From: Gammaproteobacteria bacterium
Lineage (GTDB): Bacteria; Pseudomonadota; Gammaproteobacteria; Beggiatoales; Beggiatoaceae
NCBI GenBank assembly: GCA_003645255.1
Contig: QNES01000003.1
Location: 1-64,000 of the forward strand
Direction: 5' to 3'
Length of the DNA: 64,000 nucleotides
Position numbers and translations under genes: made by a program. The notes beneath the pieces were generated by a model that was not told the origin of the DNA, searched no databases, and was given only the letters and a program-made list of their open reading frames with translations. This document shows positions 24,732 to 32,316 of the stretch, piece after piece. Numbering within the stretch: position 1 is the first letter of the stretch; each line of letters begins with the position of its first letter.

Positions 24732-25328
24732 TCACTCGTTGACACTACACTCGTCGTCATGTTGCCAGTTGACTGAACCACTTTCATAACTCCATTCTAC
24801 CGAACCACATTTTTCACCATGCTCCCACTCGGCGGAACCATTGCCCTCATCATCAGTCCATGTTACGGAACCATTTTCATCGCCATGTTGCCACTCGGCG
24901 GAACCGAAGGTATCGTCAAAACGACAATCCCATTGCAGCACTGATTCTGCATCCGAATGGTGAGGCAAACCACAGTCAGAGCCGATAGTCACTTTACCCT
25001 CAAAGCCGGTGCCACCATAACCGCTTGGTGACCAAACTCGCCACAAAAAAGTTATCCCCTTAATTTGCTCTGGCTTTAAATTTATTTTCAGTACTTCCTG
25101 CACATAGAGACGCGGTGAAAAATGGTACAAATCTTCATCACAGGCTATCGCTTGATAGCCAGGATAGATATTCCAATTTTCATCAGTAATATCAATACAA
25201 TAGAGAGTATCGCTACCTCTTTTTTCCCATTGAACATTGTCATAATTTGACTGGTAAGCCATTGCAATACCGGTAACTGATAACAATGAAGACATACAAA
25301 TGCCAATTGCTAAGGTATTTTTTAACAT
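24732..25328 (-). CDS. Secreted protein with C-terminal GS-x-W repeats
   Basis: The 198-residue protein starts with a signal peptide ending TGIAMA. A globular part follows with two to four cysteines. The last 60 residues are built from five tandem units of about 9-13 residues, GSAEWQHGDEN, GSVTWTDDEGN, GSAEWEHGEKC, GSVEWSYES and GSVNWQHDDEC. These acidic, Trp-containing repeats could bind metal or carbohydrate; that is a guess. It is the first gene of the minus-strand cluster, divergent from the LytS-like kinase. Confidence 0.7.
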   Translation of the reverse strand: MLKNTLAIGICMSSLLSVTGIAMAYQSNYDNVQWEKRGSDTLYCIDITDENWNIYPGYQAIACDEDLYHFSPRLYVQEVLKINLKPEQIKGITFLWRVWSPSGYGGTGFEGKVTIGSDCGLPHHSDAESVLQWDCRFDDTFGSAEWQHGDENGSVTWTDDEGNGSAEWEHGEKCGSVEWSYESGSVNWQHDDECSVNE

Positions 25329-25512
25329 GATTGATTACCTCATTTATAGATAAACCTGAATAAATTTTAAAAACTGTGTGTCAGTCTATCGAAATACCAA
25401 AAAAAGTGCAATCAAAAAGTGACGAAACGACAAAAAAAGGGGGTGAGTTGCAAATAGGATAGATATATAGAAAAATAAATTTTGATAAACTGGGTTATGG
25501 TATGATAATTCT
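25329..25512. other. Divergent control region between repeat-protein gene and LytS-like kinase
   Basis: The only space from which both divergent transcripts can start. It contains CAAAAAAAGTG (25398-25408) and CAAAAAGTG (25413-25421) as close direct repeats, the sort of arrangement LytTR regulators bind, and a run of GGGGG at 25439. I could not fix a promoter. Regulation of the left cluster by the right-hand two-component pair is a reasonable inference, not shown. Confidence 0.35.
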
Positions 25513-26538
25513 ATGCGAAAAAGATTTATAACTGAACTCATATTGACATTATTATTCAATTCCCTTATTGCGATATTTGTTAGTTTGCTGATTGGACATA
25601 ATTCCTTTAAGATAAGTTTTATTTATTCTCAATCCATTGGTTTGAGTATTTTTTGTGCCGCTATGGGCTTGACAATTATACGACACTTAGATAAACCGGA
25701 TATATTTAGCTTCATAGTTTCTATTCCACTGGGTGGTATTATTGGTGTTACCATTGCTAATTGGATTATTGGTATTGATCTTCACCTAATTATTACTCAT
25801 GATCCCAACTTGTTAGTAATATTACTTTCTTGCACGGTCGCATTTGGCACCATTGTTTCTTACATTCTTCATGCGCGAAATATTATTATGGAAAATAGTA
25901 TTGCCTTACGGGAAGCCAGTTTACAACAGTTGGCTAGTGAAAAACAGTTGATGGAGGCTCATCTTAAACTTTTACAGGCGCAAATTGAGCCACATTTTTT
26001 ATTCAATACTTTATCCAATGTGTTAAGTCTTATTGATGAGGAGCCTAAACGTGCGTCGATGATGCTGGAAAATTTTACGCAATATTTACGGGTGTCTCTA
26101 CGACGTATTCGTCATGAAAAAGCGACGTTAAAAGATGAATTGGACTTACTACAGACTTACCTTGATATTCATACGATACGCATGGGGGAACGGTTACAGT
26201 ACCGTATAAAAGTACCAGGCATATTTCACACTATTAGTTTGCCGCCATTATTATTGCAACCTCTAGTAGAAAATGCTATTAAACATGGACTGGCACCAAA
26301 ATTAGAGGGGGGAACGATTTCTATTAGTGCTACTACCAGTAAAGCCCATAAGTTAGATATTGCAATCGTAGATACTGGGATAGGTTTACAGGGGGAACAT
26401 GGAACGGGTATGGGTTTGAACAATGTTAGGGCACGTTTACGTGCGTTCTATGGAAATCAAGCTAAAATGATAATAAAACAAAATATACCTTGTGGTGTAT
26501 ATGTTAATCTTTCTGTTCCGTTAGGTAAATCAATATGA
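25513..26538 (+). CDS. LytS/YehU-type sensor histidine kinase
   Basis: The 341-residue protein has four membrane helices in its first 125 residues, a short coiled segment, then the His_kinase domain with the phosphorylated His in QIEPHFLFNTLSNV (near 160). ATP-binding motifs are LLLQPLVENAIKHGL and GTGMGLNNVRARL. It has no periplasmic sensor domain, so it probably senses a membrane signal. It overlaps its response regulator by 4 nt (ATGA). The start lacks a Shine-Dalgarno sequence. Confidence 0.9.
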   Translation: MRKRFITELILTLLFNSLIAIFVSLLIGHNSFKISFIYSQSIGLSIFCAAMGLTIIRHLDKPDIFSFIVSIPLGGIIGVTIANWIIGIDLHLIITHDPNLLVILLSCTVAFGTIVSYILHARNIIMENSIALREASLQQLASEKQLMEAHLKLLQAQIEPHFLFNTLSNVLSLIDEEPKRASMMLENFTQYLRVSLRRIRHEKATLKDELDLLQTYLDIHTIRMGERLQYRIKVPGIFHTISLPPLLLQPLVENAIKHGLAPKLEGGTISISATTSKAHKLDIAIVDTGIGLQGEHGTGMGLNNVRARLRAFYGNQAKMIIKQNIPCGVYVNLSVPLGKSI

Positions 26539-27284
26539 CAACTGCTATCATTGCTGACGACGAAGCACCCTTACGCAATCATCTCAGAAAACAACTGGCT
26601 AATTTATGGTCCACTCTACAAATCTGTGGTGAGGCTATTAATGGTCCTCAAGCCCTTGAACTGATACAATCCAAACAGCCAGATATTGCTTTTTTAGACA
26701 TTCAAATGCCAGGCATGACGGGGCTGGAAGTAGTAGCACACTGTAATGGTGCTTGTCGTGTGGTGTTTATAACAGCGTATGATCAATACGCAGTACAAGC
26801 GTTTGAAAATGCGGCAGTAGATTATTTGCTCAAACCCGTTACTCAAGAACGTTTACAAAAAACCGTGACTCGTCTACAACAACAATTAGGTGAAAAACAG
26901 GTAGATTTTGATACACTATTGTTGCAATTGACAAAAAGCCAGCAATCCACTGTTTCCTATTTGCAATGGTTAAAGGTGGGTTATTTGAATGAAATTCAGA
27001 TGTTGCCAGTCAATGAAGTGAGTTATTTTCAGGCGGGTAATAAATATACTTCTGTCATTACGCCAGAAAAAGAATGGTTGATCAAAACCTCAATTAAAGA
27101 ACTCGAAACTTCTTTGCATCCAAACTATTTTTGGCGTATTCATCGCAGTACTATTGTGCGAGTTGGTGCTATTGCCCGTGTTAGTCGCAGTTTCCAAGGG
27201 CGTTATTCTCTTGAATTATATGAACATAAGAAAAAAGAACTTACTGTCAGTCGCGCTTATGTTTATCGTTTTAAGCAGATGTAA
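26535..27284 (+). CDS. LytTR-family response regulator
   Basis: The N-terminal receiver domain has the acidic pair DDE (8-10), phosphorylated Asp55 in FLDIQMPG, and the conserved Thr/Lys (FITAYD and LLKPV). The C-terminal LytTR DNA-binding domain spans about 145-249 (EVSYFQAGNKYTSV and FWRIHRSTIVRV). It pairs with the overlapping kinase gene, as in AlgR/LytR-type systems. Its likely targets include the divergent minus-strand cluster. Confidence 0.92.
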   Translation: MTTAIIADDEAPLRNHLRKQLANLWSTLQICGEAINGPQALELIQSKQPDIAFLDIQMPGMTGLEVVAHCNGACRVVFITAYDQYAVQAFENAAVDYLLKPVTQERLQKTVTRLQQQLGEKQVDFDTLLLQLTKSQQSTVSYLQWLKVGYLNEIQMLPVNEVSYFQAGNKYTSVITPEKEWLIKTSIKELETSLHPNYFWRIHRSTIVRVGAIARVSRSFQGRYSLELYEHKKKELTVSRAYVYRFKQM

Positions 27285-27301
27285 GTAGGTACGCAGAAGT
27301 T

Positions 27302-27333
27302 AGAAATCCGATTTTTTGAAAAATTGGATTTCT
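27302..27333. repeat. AGAAATCCGATTTTT palindrome between convergent genes
   Basis: AGAAATCCGATTTTTT and AAAATTGGATTTCT form a hairpin with one mismatch. It lies between the ends of the LytTR regulator and gltA, so it could end both transcripts. Confidence 0.7.
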
Positions 27334-27375
27334 CAATAGTTTGGAAAATACCTGGTGATAAAAATTTCCGCTTTC

Positions 27376-28674
27376 CTAAATACGTTCTTCTACCTGCACA
27401 TAATCTCGCCGTTGAGCACCTGTATATAATTGACGTGGACGACCAATTTTCAAATTAGGTTCTTCCATCATTTCCATCCATTGGGCTACCCAACCGACGG
27501 TACGTGCTACCGCAAACATGACTGTAAACATATTCAGGGGAATACCTAAAGCACGAAGAATCATGCCTGAGTAAAAGTCAACATTGGGATATAGTTTGCG
27601 TTCAATAAAGTATTCGTCTTCCAGGGCAATCCGTTCTAATTCCAATGCAATGTCAAATAGAACATGTTGTTTCATACCCAGTTCCTCTAACAGATTATAG
27701 CAGCTATCCCGGATAATCTTGGCTCGCGGATCATAGTTTTTATAGACACGATGCCCAAACCCCATTAGTCGTATTGGATCGTCTTTATCCTTAAAACGCC
27801 GGATATATTCCTGAATGTTTTTGGGGTGTTTAATATCGTGTAGCATACGAATGACAGCTTCATTCGCGCCCCCATGCGCTGGTCCCCACAGGGTTGCAAT
27901 ACCGCCCGCAACGCAAGAAAAGGGATGAGCTTGTGAACTGCCGGCTAAACGTACTGTTGAGGTGCTGGCATTTTGTTCATGATCGGCGTGCAAGATGAGC
28001 ATGATTTCTAAAGCTCTAGTCGCCTTTTCATTAAATTGATAGGGTTCCATAGGCACAGAAAACATCATGTGCATAAAATTAGCCACATAACTCAAGTCAT
28101 TGCGTGGATAGACATAAGGTTGCCCTATTAAGTACTTATGAATTTTCGCGGCAATCGTCGGCAGTTTGGCAATCAGGCGCACCGCACTCATATTACGATG
28201 TTCTGGATTTTGAATATCCAAAGCGTCGGGATAGTAACCAGACATTGCGCCCACTACGCCGACAAGCATCGCCATTGGGTGAGCATCATGCCTAAATCCT
28301 TTGTAAAAATTTACCAAGCCTTCATGTAGCAAGGTGTGTTGAGAAATGGAATGATTGAAATTGTCCATTTGTTCGCGTGTTGGTAGTTCGCCATATAACA
28401 GTAAATAGCACACCTCTGGATAGCTACTGTGTTGAGCTAACTGTTCAATTGGATAGCCACGATACAACAAAATACCTTTTTCACCATCAATGAAGGTGAT
28501 CTTGCTTTCACAACTCGCGGTTGTGACAAAAGCCGGATCGAAAGTAAATAGCCCTAATTTTGATGGCAATTGATGGCAATCTATGACGGAAGGACCATGT
28601 GTCCCTTTTTTAATGGGGCAGTCGATGGATTTTCCTGTTCGATTGTCAGTGATAGTGACAGTTTCTTTATTCAT
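27376..28674 (-). CDS. gltA: Citrate synthase
   Basis: Type I (hexameric, Gram-negative) citrate synthase that condenses oxaloacetate and acetyl-CoA in the TCA cycle. The 432-residue protein has the catalytic His in [12 protein letters not shown], the second active-site segment [11 protein letters not shown], and [14 protein letters not shown] with the arginine and aspartate regions. AAGGA precedes the ATG at about 8 nt. It is monocistronic. Length and motifs are fully canonical. Confidence 0.97.
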   Translation of the reverse strand: MNKETVTITDNRTGKSIDCPIKKGTHGPSVIDCHQLPSKLGLFTFDPAFVTTASCESKITFIDGEKGILLYRGYPIEQLAQHSSYPEVCYLLLYGELPTREQMDNFNHSISQHTLLHEGLVNFYKGFRHDAHPMAMLVGVVGAMSGYYPDALDIQNPEHRNMSAVRLIAKLPTIAAKIHKYLIGQPYVYPRNDLSYVANFMHMMFSVPMEPYQFNEKATRALEIMLILHADHEQNASTSTVRLAGSSQAHPFSCVAGGIATLWGPAHGGANEAVIRMLHDIKHPKNIQEYIRRFKDKDDPIRLMGFGHRVYKNYDPRAKIIRDSCYNLLEELGMKQHVLFDIALELERIALEDEYFIERKLYPNVDFYSGMILRALGIPLNMFTVMFAVARTVGWVAQWMEMMEEPNLKIGRPRQLYTGAQRRDYVQVEERI

Positions 28675-28771
28675 GTTTAATTCCTTAAATGAGATTTTTT
28701 AAATTTCCGAGATGATGGTTTTTTTTACAAATAAATGTATATGTAGCTACGCATAAATATTTTAACATTTT

Positions 28772-28817
28772 CAGCCCACCAATGGTGGGCAAGAAAACCA
28801 CCTTGCCCACCCTACAT
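28772..28817. repeat. GTAGGGTGGGCAA-family inverted repeat
   Basis: AGCCCACCAATGGTGGGCA forms one hairpin, and GGTGGGCAAG...CTTGCCCACC forms another; the right end CACCCTACAT matches the family boundary. It lies upstream of gltA. Confidence 0.7.
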
Positions 28818-28840
28818 AAAAGTTCAAATTAAAAGCTGGA

Positions 28841-28984
28841 TCATTACCAATAAAACACCGTGATCCGTTTGTTCGTATGTTAATGGCACAAGCAGAAAAG
28901 GCTACCCAAGCGAACTTAATTAAACGGCGCGAAGAAACCGTTGCTACTCGTTCACTGTTAAATACAGCCAGTGTTTTGGTTGTT
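28841..28984 (+). pseudogene. Fragment of a coding region, possibly SPFH/slipin C-terminus
   Basis: An open frame of about 48 codons has protein-like content with MLMAQAEKATQANLIKRREE and TRSLLNTASVL. This resembles the helical tail of some SPFH/slipin proteins, from memory only. No start, ribosome binding site or upstream domain is present, and the frame turns into repeat-like sequence after about 28984. It is a relic rather than a gene. Confidence 0.4.
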
Positions 28985-29058
28985 TTTAGGAAACGACAGT
29001 TTATAATCCCAAATAGAAGAACCATTTTTAAAAACTGGGTTTCTTGTCATCAAGAAAT

Positions 29059-29499
29059 CTATTTCTTAATGCGTTGTTTCTTAGCACGGCGCGTCGTAAT
29101 CGCTTTAAGTTCATCCGGATCAAGCGGTGCGACTCCAAGATACTGAAACTCACCAAAATTGCCCCCATCATCTATCCATGTACCACTGAGGCTAGTTGGA
29201 TCAATGCTAACAGCATTTTCAAAGACAAAAATATCTCCCATATTTTGGGTAAATGATAAGCGAAAGAGCTTATTGTTACCATCAAACAAAGCGGAACCAT
29301 CAAGCGGATACTGGGCATCAGAGACAATCGTCTCGCCTATCAAAGAAAAGTAGTGCCCATTCACATCATTTACTTCAAAGCAAACAACATGAGCAAAAGG
29401 CACCTGTTGCCAACAATGGGTGCCAAGACTGCTTGCAATGAGTGGCAAGCTGATAAACATCATGTAAAAAAAGAGTAAAAGTAATTTGATTTTTTTCAT
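29059..29499 (-). CDS. Secreted protein of unknown function
   Basis: A 146-residue protein with a strong signal peptide (LLLLFFYMMFISLPLIASS). The mature part is beta-rich with two cysteines (HCWQQ and VVCFEV) and the segment SLSGTWIDDGGNFGEFQYLG, reminiscent of small lipocalin-like or META-like barrels. It ends in a basic tail (TTRRAKKQRIKK). The family is not recognised. It stands alone, with repeats on both sides. Confidence 0.6.
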   Translation of the reverse strand: MKKIKLLLLFFYMMFISLPLIASSLGTHCWQQVPFAHVVCFEVNDVNGHYFSLIGETIVSDAQYPLDGSALFDGNNKLFRLSFTQNMGDIFVFENAVSIDPTSLSGTWIDDGGNFGEFQYLGVAPLDPDELKAITTRRAKKQRIKK

Positions 29500-29706
29500 T
29501 GAATCACAGCGTTTTTTTAAATCACCAGAGTTTTATAGCAAGCTGTAGCCTTCAAAGTTTTAACTTTGTCAGCGGCGTTCAAAGCTTGATCAACAATTAT
29601 AAGGATGAGAATCCTATTATTTTTAATAAAAGAATTGCTAGCCTTAAATTTAAGTATACTACTAACGGGTCATTTTTGAATTTTTTTATTAGGATGGGTA
29701 GAGCAG

Positions 29707-29737
29707 ACCTGACAGGTTTTTAAAACCTGTCAGGTTT
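29707..29737. repeat. AACCTGTCAGGTT-family palindrome
   Basis: ACCTGACAGGTTTT and AAAACCTGTCAGGT are perfect inverted copies around one T. It lies just downstream of the EF-hand gene (minus strand) and could serve as its terminator-like hairpin. The remaining 29500-29765 stretch shows no gene. Confidence 0.8.
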
Positions 29738-29765
29738 CAAACTCAACCGTGTTGTACGAGTTTTT

Positions 29766-30284
29766 TTATCTACGCGAACGATGACCCCGGTTATGTATCT
29801 GTTGCATTTCTTCCGCAGAAATTACACCATCTTGGTTAGTATCCAAGCGTTCAAACCTCTCCAATAACGGCGCATTTATTTCTAGGCTAGAAAGCATACC
29901 ATCACCATCTATATCTAGTCGTGAGAACCTTCGTTCTAATCTGCCGCCATGTTTTCCAGCAGGTGGTTTACCCGCTTGAAATTCTTCTACATTCAGTGAA
30001 GCGTTTCCGTCAGTGTCTAACTCAGCAAAACGTTCCGCTGCTCGTTCTTGGTGGCGTTGTTCATGAGCGGTTAACATTTCATCTTGCGTTAGCAAACCAT
30101 TACCATCAGCATCAGCAGTTGTGAATTTTTTGGTTAGCACAAACTGAACTTCATCCCCTACGATAGAACCATCTTGATTTACATCAAATTTCTCTAGCAG
30201 CCTGTTCGCTCTATCGGTTGCAACGGCAGTTCCCATTGTCAAACTTAAGGCAATGGCACTTGACAAAGTTGTAATTGTTTTCAT
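29766..30284 (-). CDS. Periplasmic EF-hand calcium-binding protein
   Basis: A signal peptide (to about residue 22, GTAVA) is followed by five EF-hand loops: Asp34-Glu45, Asp58-Glu69, Asp90-Glu101, Asp124-Glu135 and Asp148-Glu159, each with the DxDxDG pattern or a close variant (for example DIDGDGMLSSLE). The protein ends in a basic tail (HNRGHRSRR). It should bind several calcium ions in the periplasm. It is divergent from the truncated BaeS-like kinase; EF-hand genes beside such two-component systems suggest a former calcium- or stress-sensing unit. Confidence 0.88.
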   Translation of the reverse strand: MKTITTLSSAIALSLTMGTAVATDRANRLLEKFDVNQDGSIVGDEVQFVLTKKFTTADADGNGLLTQDEMLTAHEQRHQERAAERFAELDTDGNASLNVEEFQAGKPPAGKHGGRLERRFSRLDIDGDGMLSSLEINAPLLERFERLDTNQDGVISAEEMQQIHNRGHRSRR

Positions 30285-30476
30285 AATTTTTTCCTCTACT
30301 TTTAATTCAAACGATTAATATTTGACAACGGTTAATTAATTCTTTTAAAGATTTAAGTTGCCTTGTTAATACACATCATAACCATAAATTATGGAGAAAG
30401 TGTGATGAAAAAATGTTATTAATGTGAAGAATGATAAAAGTCTCTAAAAGCTGTTATAATAGATTCTTTTAACACA

Positions 30477-30827
30477 ATGAAAAATAATATGAAAATCAAG
30501 CTTTCCTACAAATTTTTTATGGCATTCTTGTTAACCAGTGTGATAAGTATTGTCTTAATGGTTATCATCATGGATTTTTATCTTCACAAAAACTTTGTAG
30601 GGTTTGTCAACAAAATGGAAATGGAAATACTCAATGATCTTGATAACAGACTCCGTGTAGAATATAAAGCGGAGCAAGGCTGGGATAGATTAAGAAATAA
30701 TCATCATCTTTGGGAAAGATTGCTACGCACTATTCATGATAGCAAAGATTTTGAGAGATCGCCTCCAGATTTTAGGCGAAAAGTTGAGCGAAAGCGGAGA
30801 GTTGGACCATTTCGGAGGCTTGCTTAG
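30477..30827 (+). pseudogene. Truncated sensor histidine kinase (BaeS-like N-terminus)
   Basis: The 116 codons encode the N-terminal membrane helix (FFMAFLLTSVISIVLMVIIM) and the start of a periplasmic sensor segment with EQGWDRLRNNHHLWERLL, the typical opening of BaeS-type kinases. The HAMP, histidine and ATPase domains are missing. A run of Arg/Lys codons and a stop follow. A TATAAT lies at 30455-30460. It is probably dead, though a short membrane peptide could still be made. Confidence 0.65.
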
Positions 30828-30829
30828 TA

Positions 30830-30870
30830 TTCGAGGTTTTCATTTTTCTTCAAAAAACGAAAACCTCGAA
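30830..30870. repeat. TTCGAGGTTTTC inverted repeat
   Basis: Perfect 12-bp arms TTCGAGGTTTTC (30830-30841) and GAAAACCTCGAA (30859-30870). A related hairpin is found at 50945-50984 after rodZ. It may act as a transcript end; it has no T-tract after it. Confidence 0.7.
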
Positions 30871-30898
30871 ACGAACTTATTTCATGCACGTTCCTTAG

Positions 30899-30960
30899 CA
30901 AAGCTATAACCATGTTTGCTACGATATAACTCATTTTTCAGATCAAACATGACAATTTTA
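30899..30960 (-). pseudogene. Fragment of a paralogue of the Ntn-hydrolase gene
   Basis: Read on the minus strand, this stretch encodes VMFDLKNELYRSKHGYSF, closely matching VVFDLKNELYRGKQGYNL of the hydrolase-barrel protein at 20855-22090. About 80 percent of the nucleotides agree. Nothing else of the gene is left on either side. It is a relic of a second copy. Confidence 0.7.
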
Positions 30961-31112
30961 AAAAAAAATAGGTGACAGATCTAGCCTGTCGAAATGCAAT
31001 TTGTTTTGACGGATGAAATTTTATTTATTCCATAATAATCAAAGAGTTATAAAAACATCAACCCATCAATAGAACATTGACAGAATATTAGTTATGATGC
31101 GAATAATAACCG

Positions 31113-31283
31113 TTGCAAGTTATTTTAGGTGAATCAGCGCATTATCATGGGCAGATAAAAAACAGCCCTATTTTTTGTACCAGCAAACCACCAACTGCAA
31201 ACGATATTGGACGCGCAGTTGCATTAATCCATCGTGCTTTGGTATTATGGTTATTTATTATTATATTAGGAGTAAAGACATGA
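31113..31283 (+). pseudogene. C-terminal relic of a CbiB/CobD-like protein
   Basis: An open frame encodes LQVILGESAHYHGQIKNSP, then PPTANDIGRAVALIHRALVL and a hydrophobic end before TGA. The order LG..A.Y.G, then DI.RA..L..RA, matches the C-terminus of adenosylcobinamide-phosphate synthase (CbiB/CobD). The rest of the gene is missing. Its last codon overlaps the Uma2-type gene's start codon. Confidence 0.5.
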
Positions 31284-31795
31284 GCGACTCGTATGAAGTT
31301 GAACATAACGGAATTGATGGAGAAGACAAAATGGGATCGTTAAATCACGGCATAGCGCAGACTAAGTTAAACTATCTACTGTTGAAGGAGAACAAAAACC
31401 TAACAGTCATCAGCGAACTGAGCTTAGACATTAGCCAGCATGATTTAAGTCAATATCGACTTGAGGGCAAGTATGAACTTAAACCCGATGTTTGCGCTTA
31501 TCTGGAACCTCCAATTATACCAGACACGGAAGACGACTTAGTAACTGTCTCCAAAATACCTGATTTGGTAATAGAGATACTTTCTCCTAGACAGGCGATC
31601 AGTTATCTGATTAGGAAAATCAACGCTTTTTTTAAGCTTGGCACCAAATCATGTTGGCTAGTTAATCCCAGTATGCAAATTATTACGGTTTACTCGCAGC
31701 CGAATCAGCGCGAAACCTTTGTTTCAAAAAAGGATGCCAAGGTTATTGATGAGGTAATGAATATTCATTTACCTATTCAAGAGATATTTTCCTAA
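31280..31795 (+). CDS. Uma2-family (DUF820) PD-(D/E)XK nuclease-like protein
   Basis: The 171-residue protein starts at ATG after AGGAG (9-nt spacing). It has the Uma2/DUF820 pattern: ELKPDVCAYLEPP with the first acidic residue, then PDLVIEILSP with the catalytic Glu, then INAFFKLGTKSCWLVNP. Uma2 proteins are abundant in cyanobacteria and Beggiatoa-like genomes and have a restriction-endonuclease fold; their role is not settled. A longer in-frame start lies 35 codons upstream but reads through the CbiB relic in another frame, so I reject it. Confidence 0.8.
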   Translation: MSDSYEVEHNGIDGEDKMGSLNHGIAQTKLNYLLLKENKNLTVISELSLDISQHDLSQYRLEGKYELKPDVCAYLEPPIIPDTEDDLVTVSKIPDLVIEILSPRQAISYLIRKINAFFKLGTKSCWLVNPSMQIITVYSQPNQRETFVSKKDAKVIDEVMNIHLPIQEIFS

Positions 31796-31842
31796 GTACT
31801 GAAGCACAAATTGTATCTTATTAAAATTTGGTGGTCGTTTTT

Positions 31843-32105
31843 TTATGTAGAGTGTTGGTTATATTCATCACGAATTTCAGCCAGAGTTAGAACCGGTTGA
31901 CTTTCTATTAACTCCTTTAGAAAAGCCTCCCCTGACACAAATATTAACGCTGGCGGTCACACTCCAATGAGATTTTTGGGCTATTTCGCCCTGAAAAATT
32001 TTTGTAGCAAACTAGCTACAAAGCTAAACGAAACTTTAAAACGTTCTGCTAATTCTCGCATTTAACCTTCATCATTGTTATAAGCAGTAACTATCTTTTC
32101 ACACA
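31843..32105 (-). pseudogene. IS630-family transposase N-terminal remnant
   Basis: On the minus strand one finds EKIVTAYNNDEG, a stop, MRELAERFKVSFSFVASLLQ, then after a frame disturbance FLKELIESQPVLTLAEIRDEY. This is the helix-turn-helix and linker order of IS630-type transposases. At least two stops and the absence of the DDE domain show it is dead. It abuts the 5' side of the response-regulator fragment and probably cut that gene. Confidence 0.7.
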
Positions 32106-32284
32106 CCGTATTTTCCAGTCAAAAATTATTAAATCTGATGCGAGATTATTACTTTGATGGCTATGAGCGTACCATTGATTCGCATATCAAAAATTTGCGT
32201 AAAAAGATCGCAAGCCAACTGCCTAATAAGGAAGTCATTAGTACCATTTATGGTATTGGCTATAAATTGAATTTTCCTTGGTAG
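32095..32284 (+). pseudogene. C-terminal fragment of an OmpR-family response regulator
   Basis: The frame encodes VFSSQKLLNLMRDYYFDGYE, then RTIDSHIKNLRKKI and STIYGIGYKLNF before TAG. This is the winged-helix (Trans_reg_C) end of a BaeR-type regulator with its recognition helix. The receiver domain is absent. With the truncated kinase at 30477 it is the other half of a destroyed two-component system. Confidence 0.75.
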
Positions 32285-32316
32285 GCACTCGGTATTATAT
32301 TCAGATCGGAGTATAA

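Noticed and set aside
28877-29146. 89-codon plus-strand frame as an intact gene
   Set aside because: Only the first part is protein-like; the rest is repeat sequence and overlaps the secreted protein gene. Kept only as a relic.
31175-31279. Longer N-terminus for the Uma2-type protein
   Set aside because: The stretch is the CbiB relic read in another frame; AGGAG and the family start favour the later ATG.
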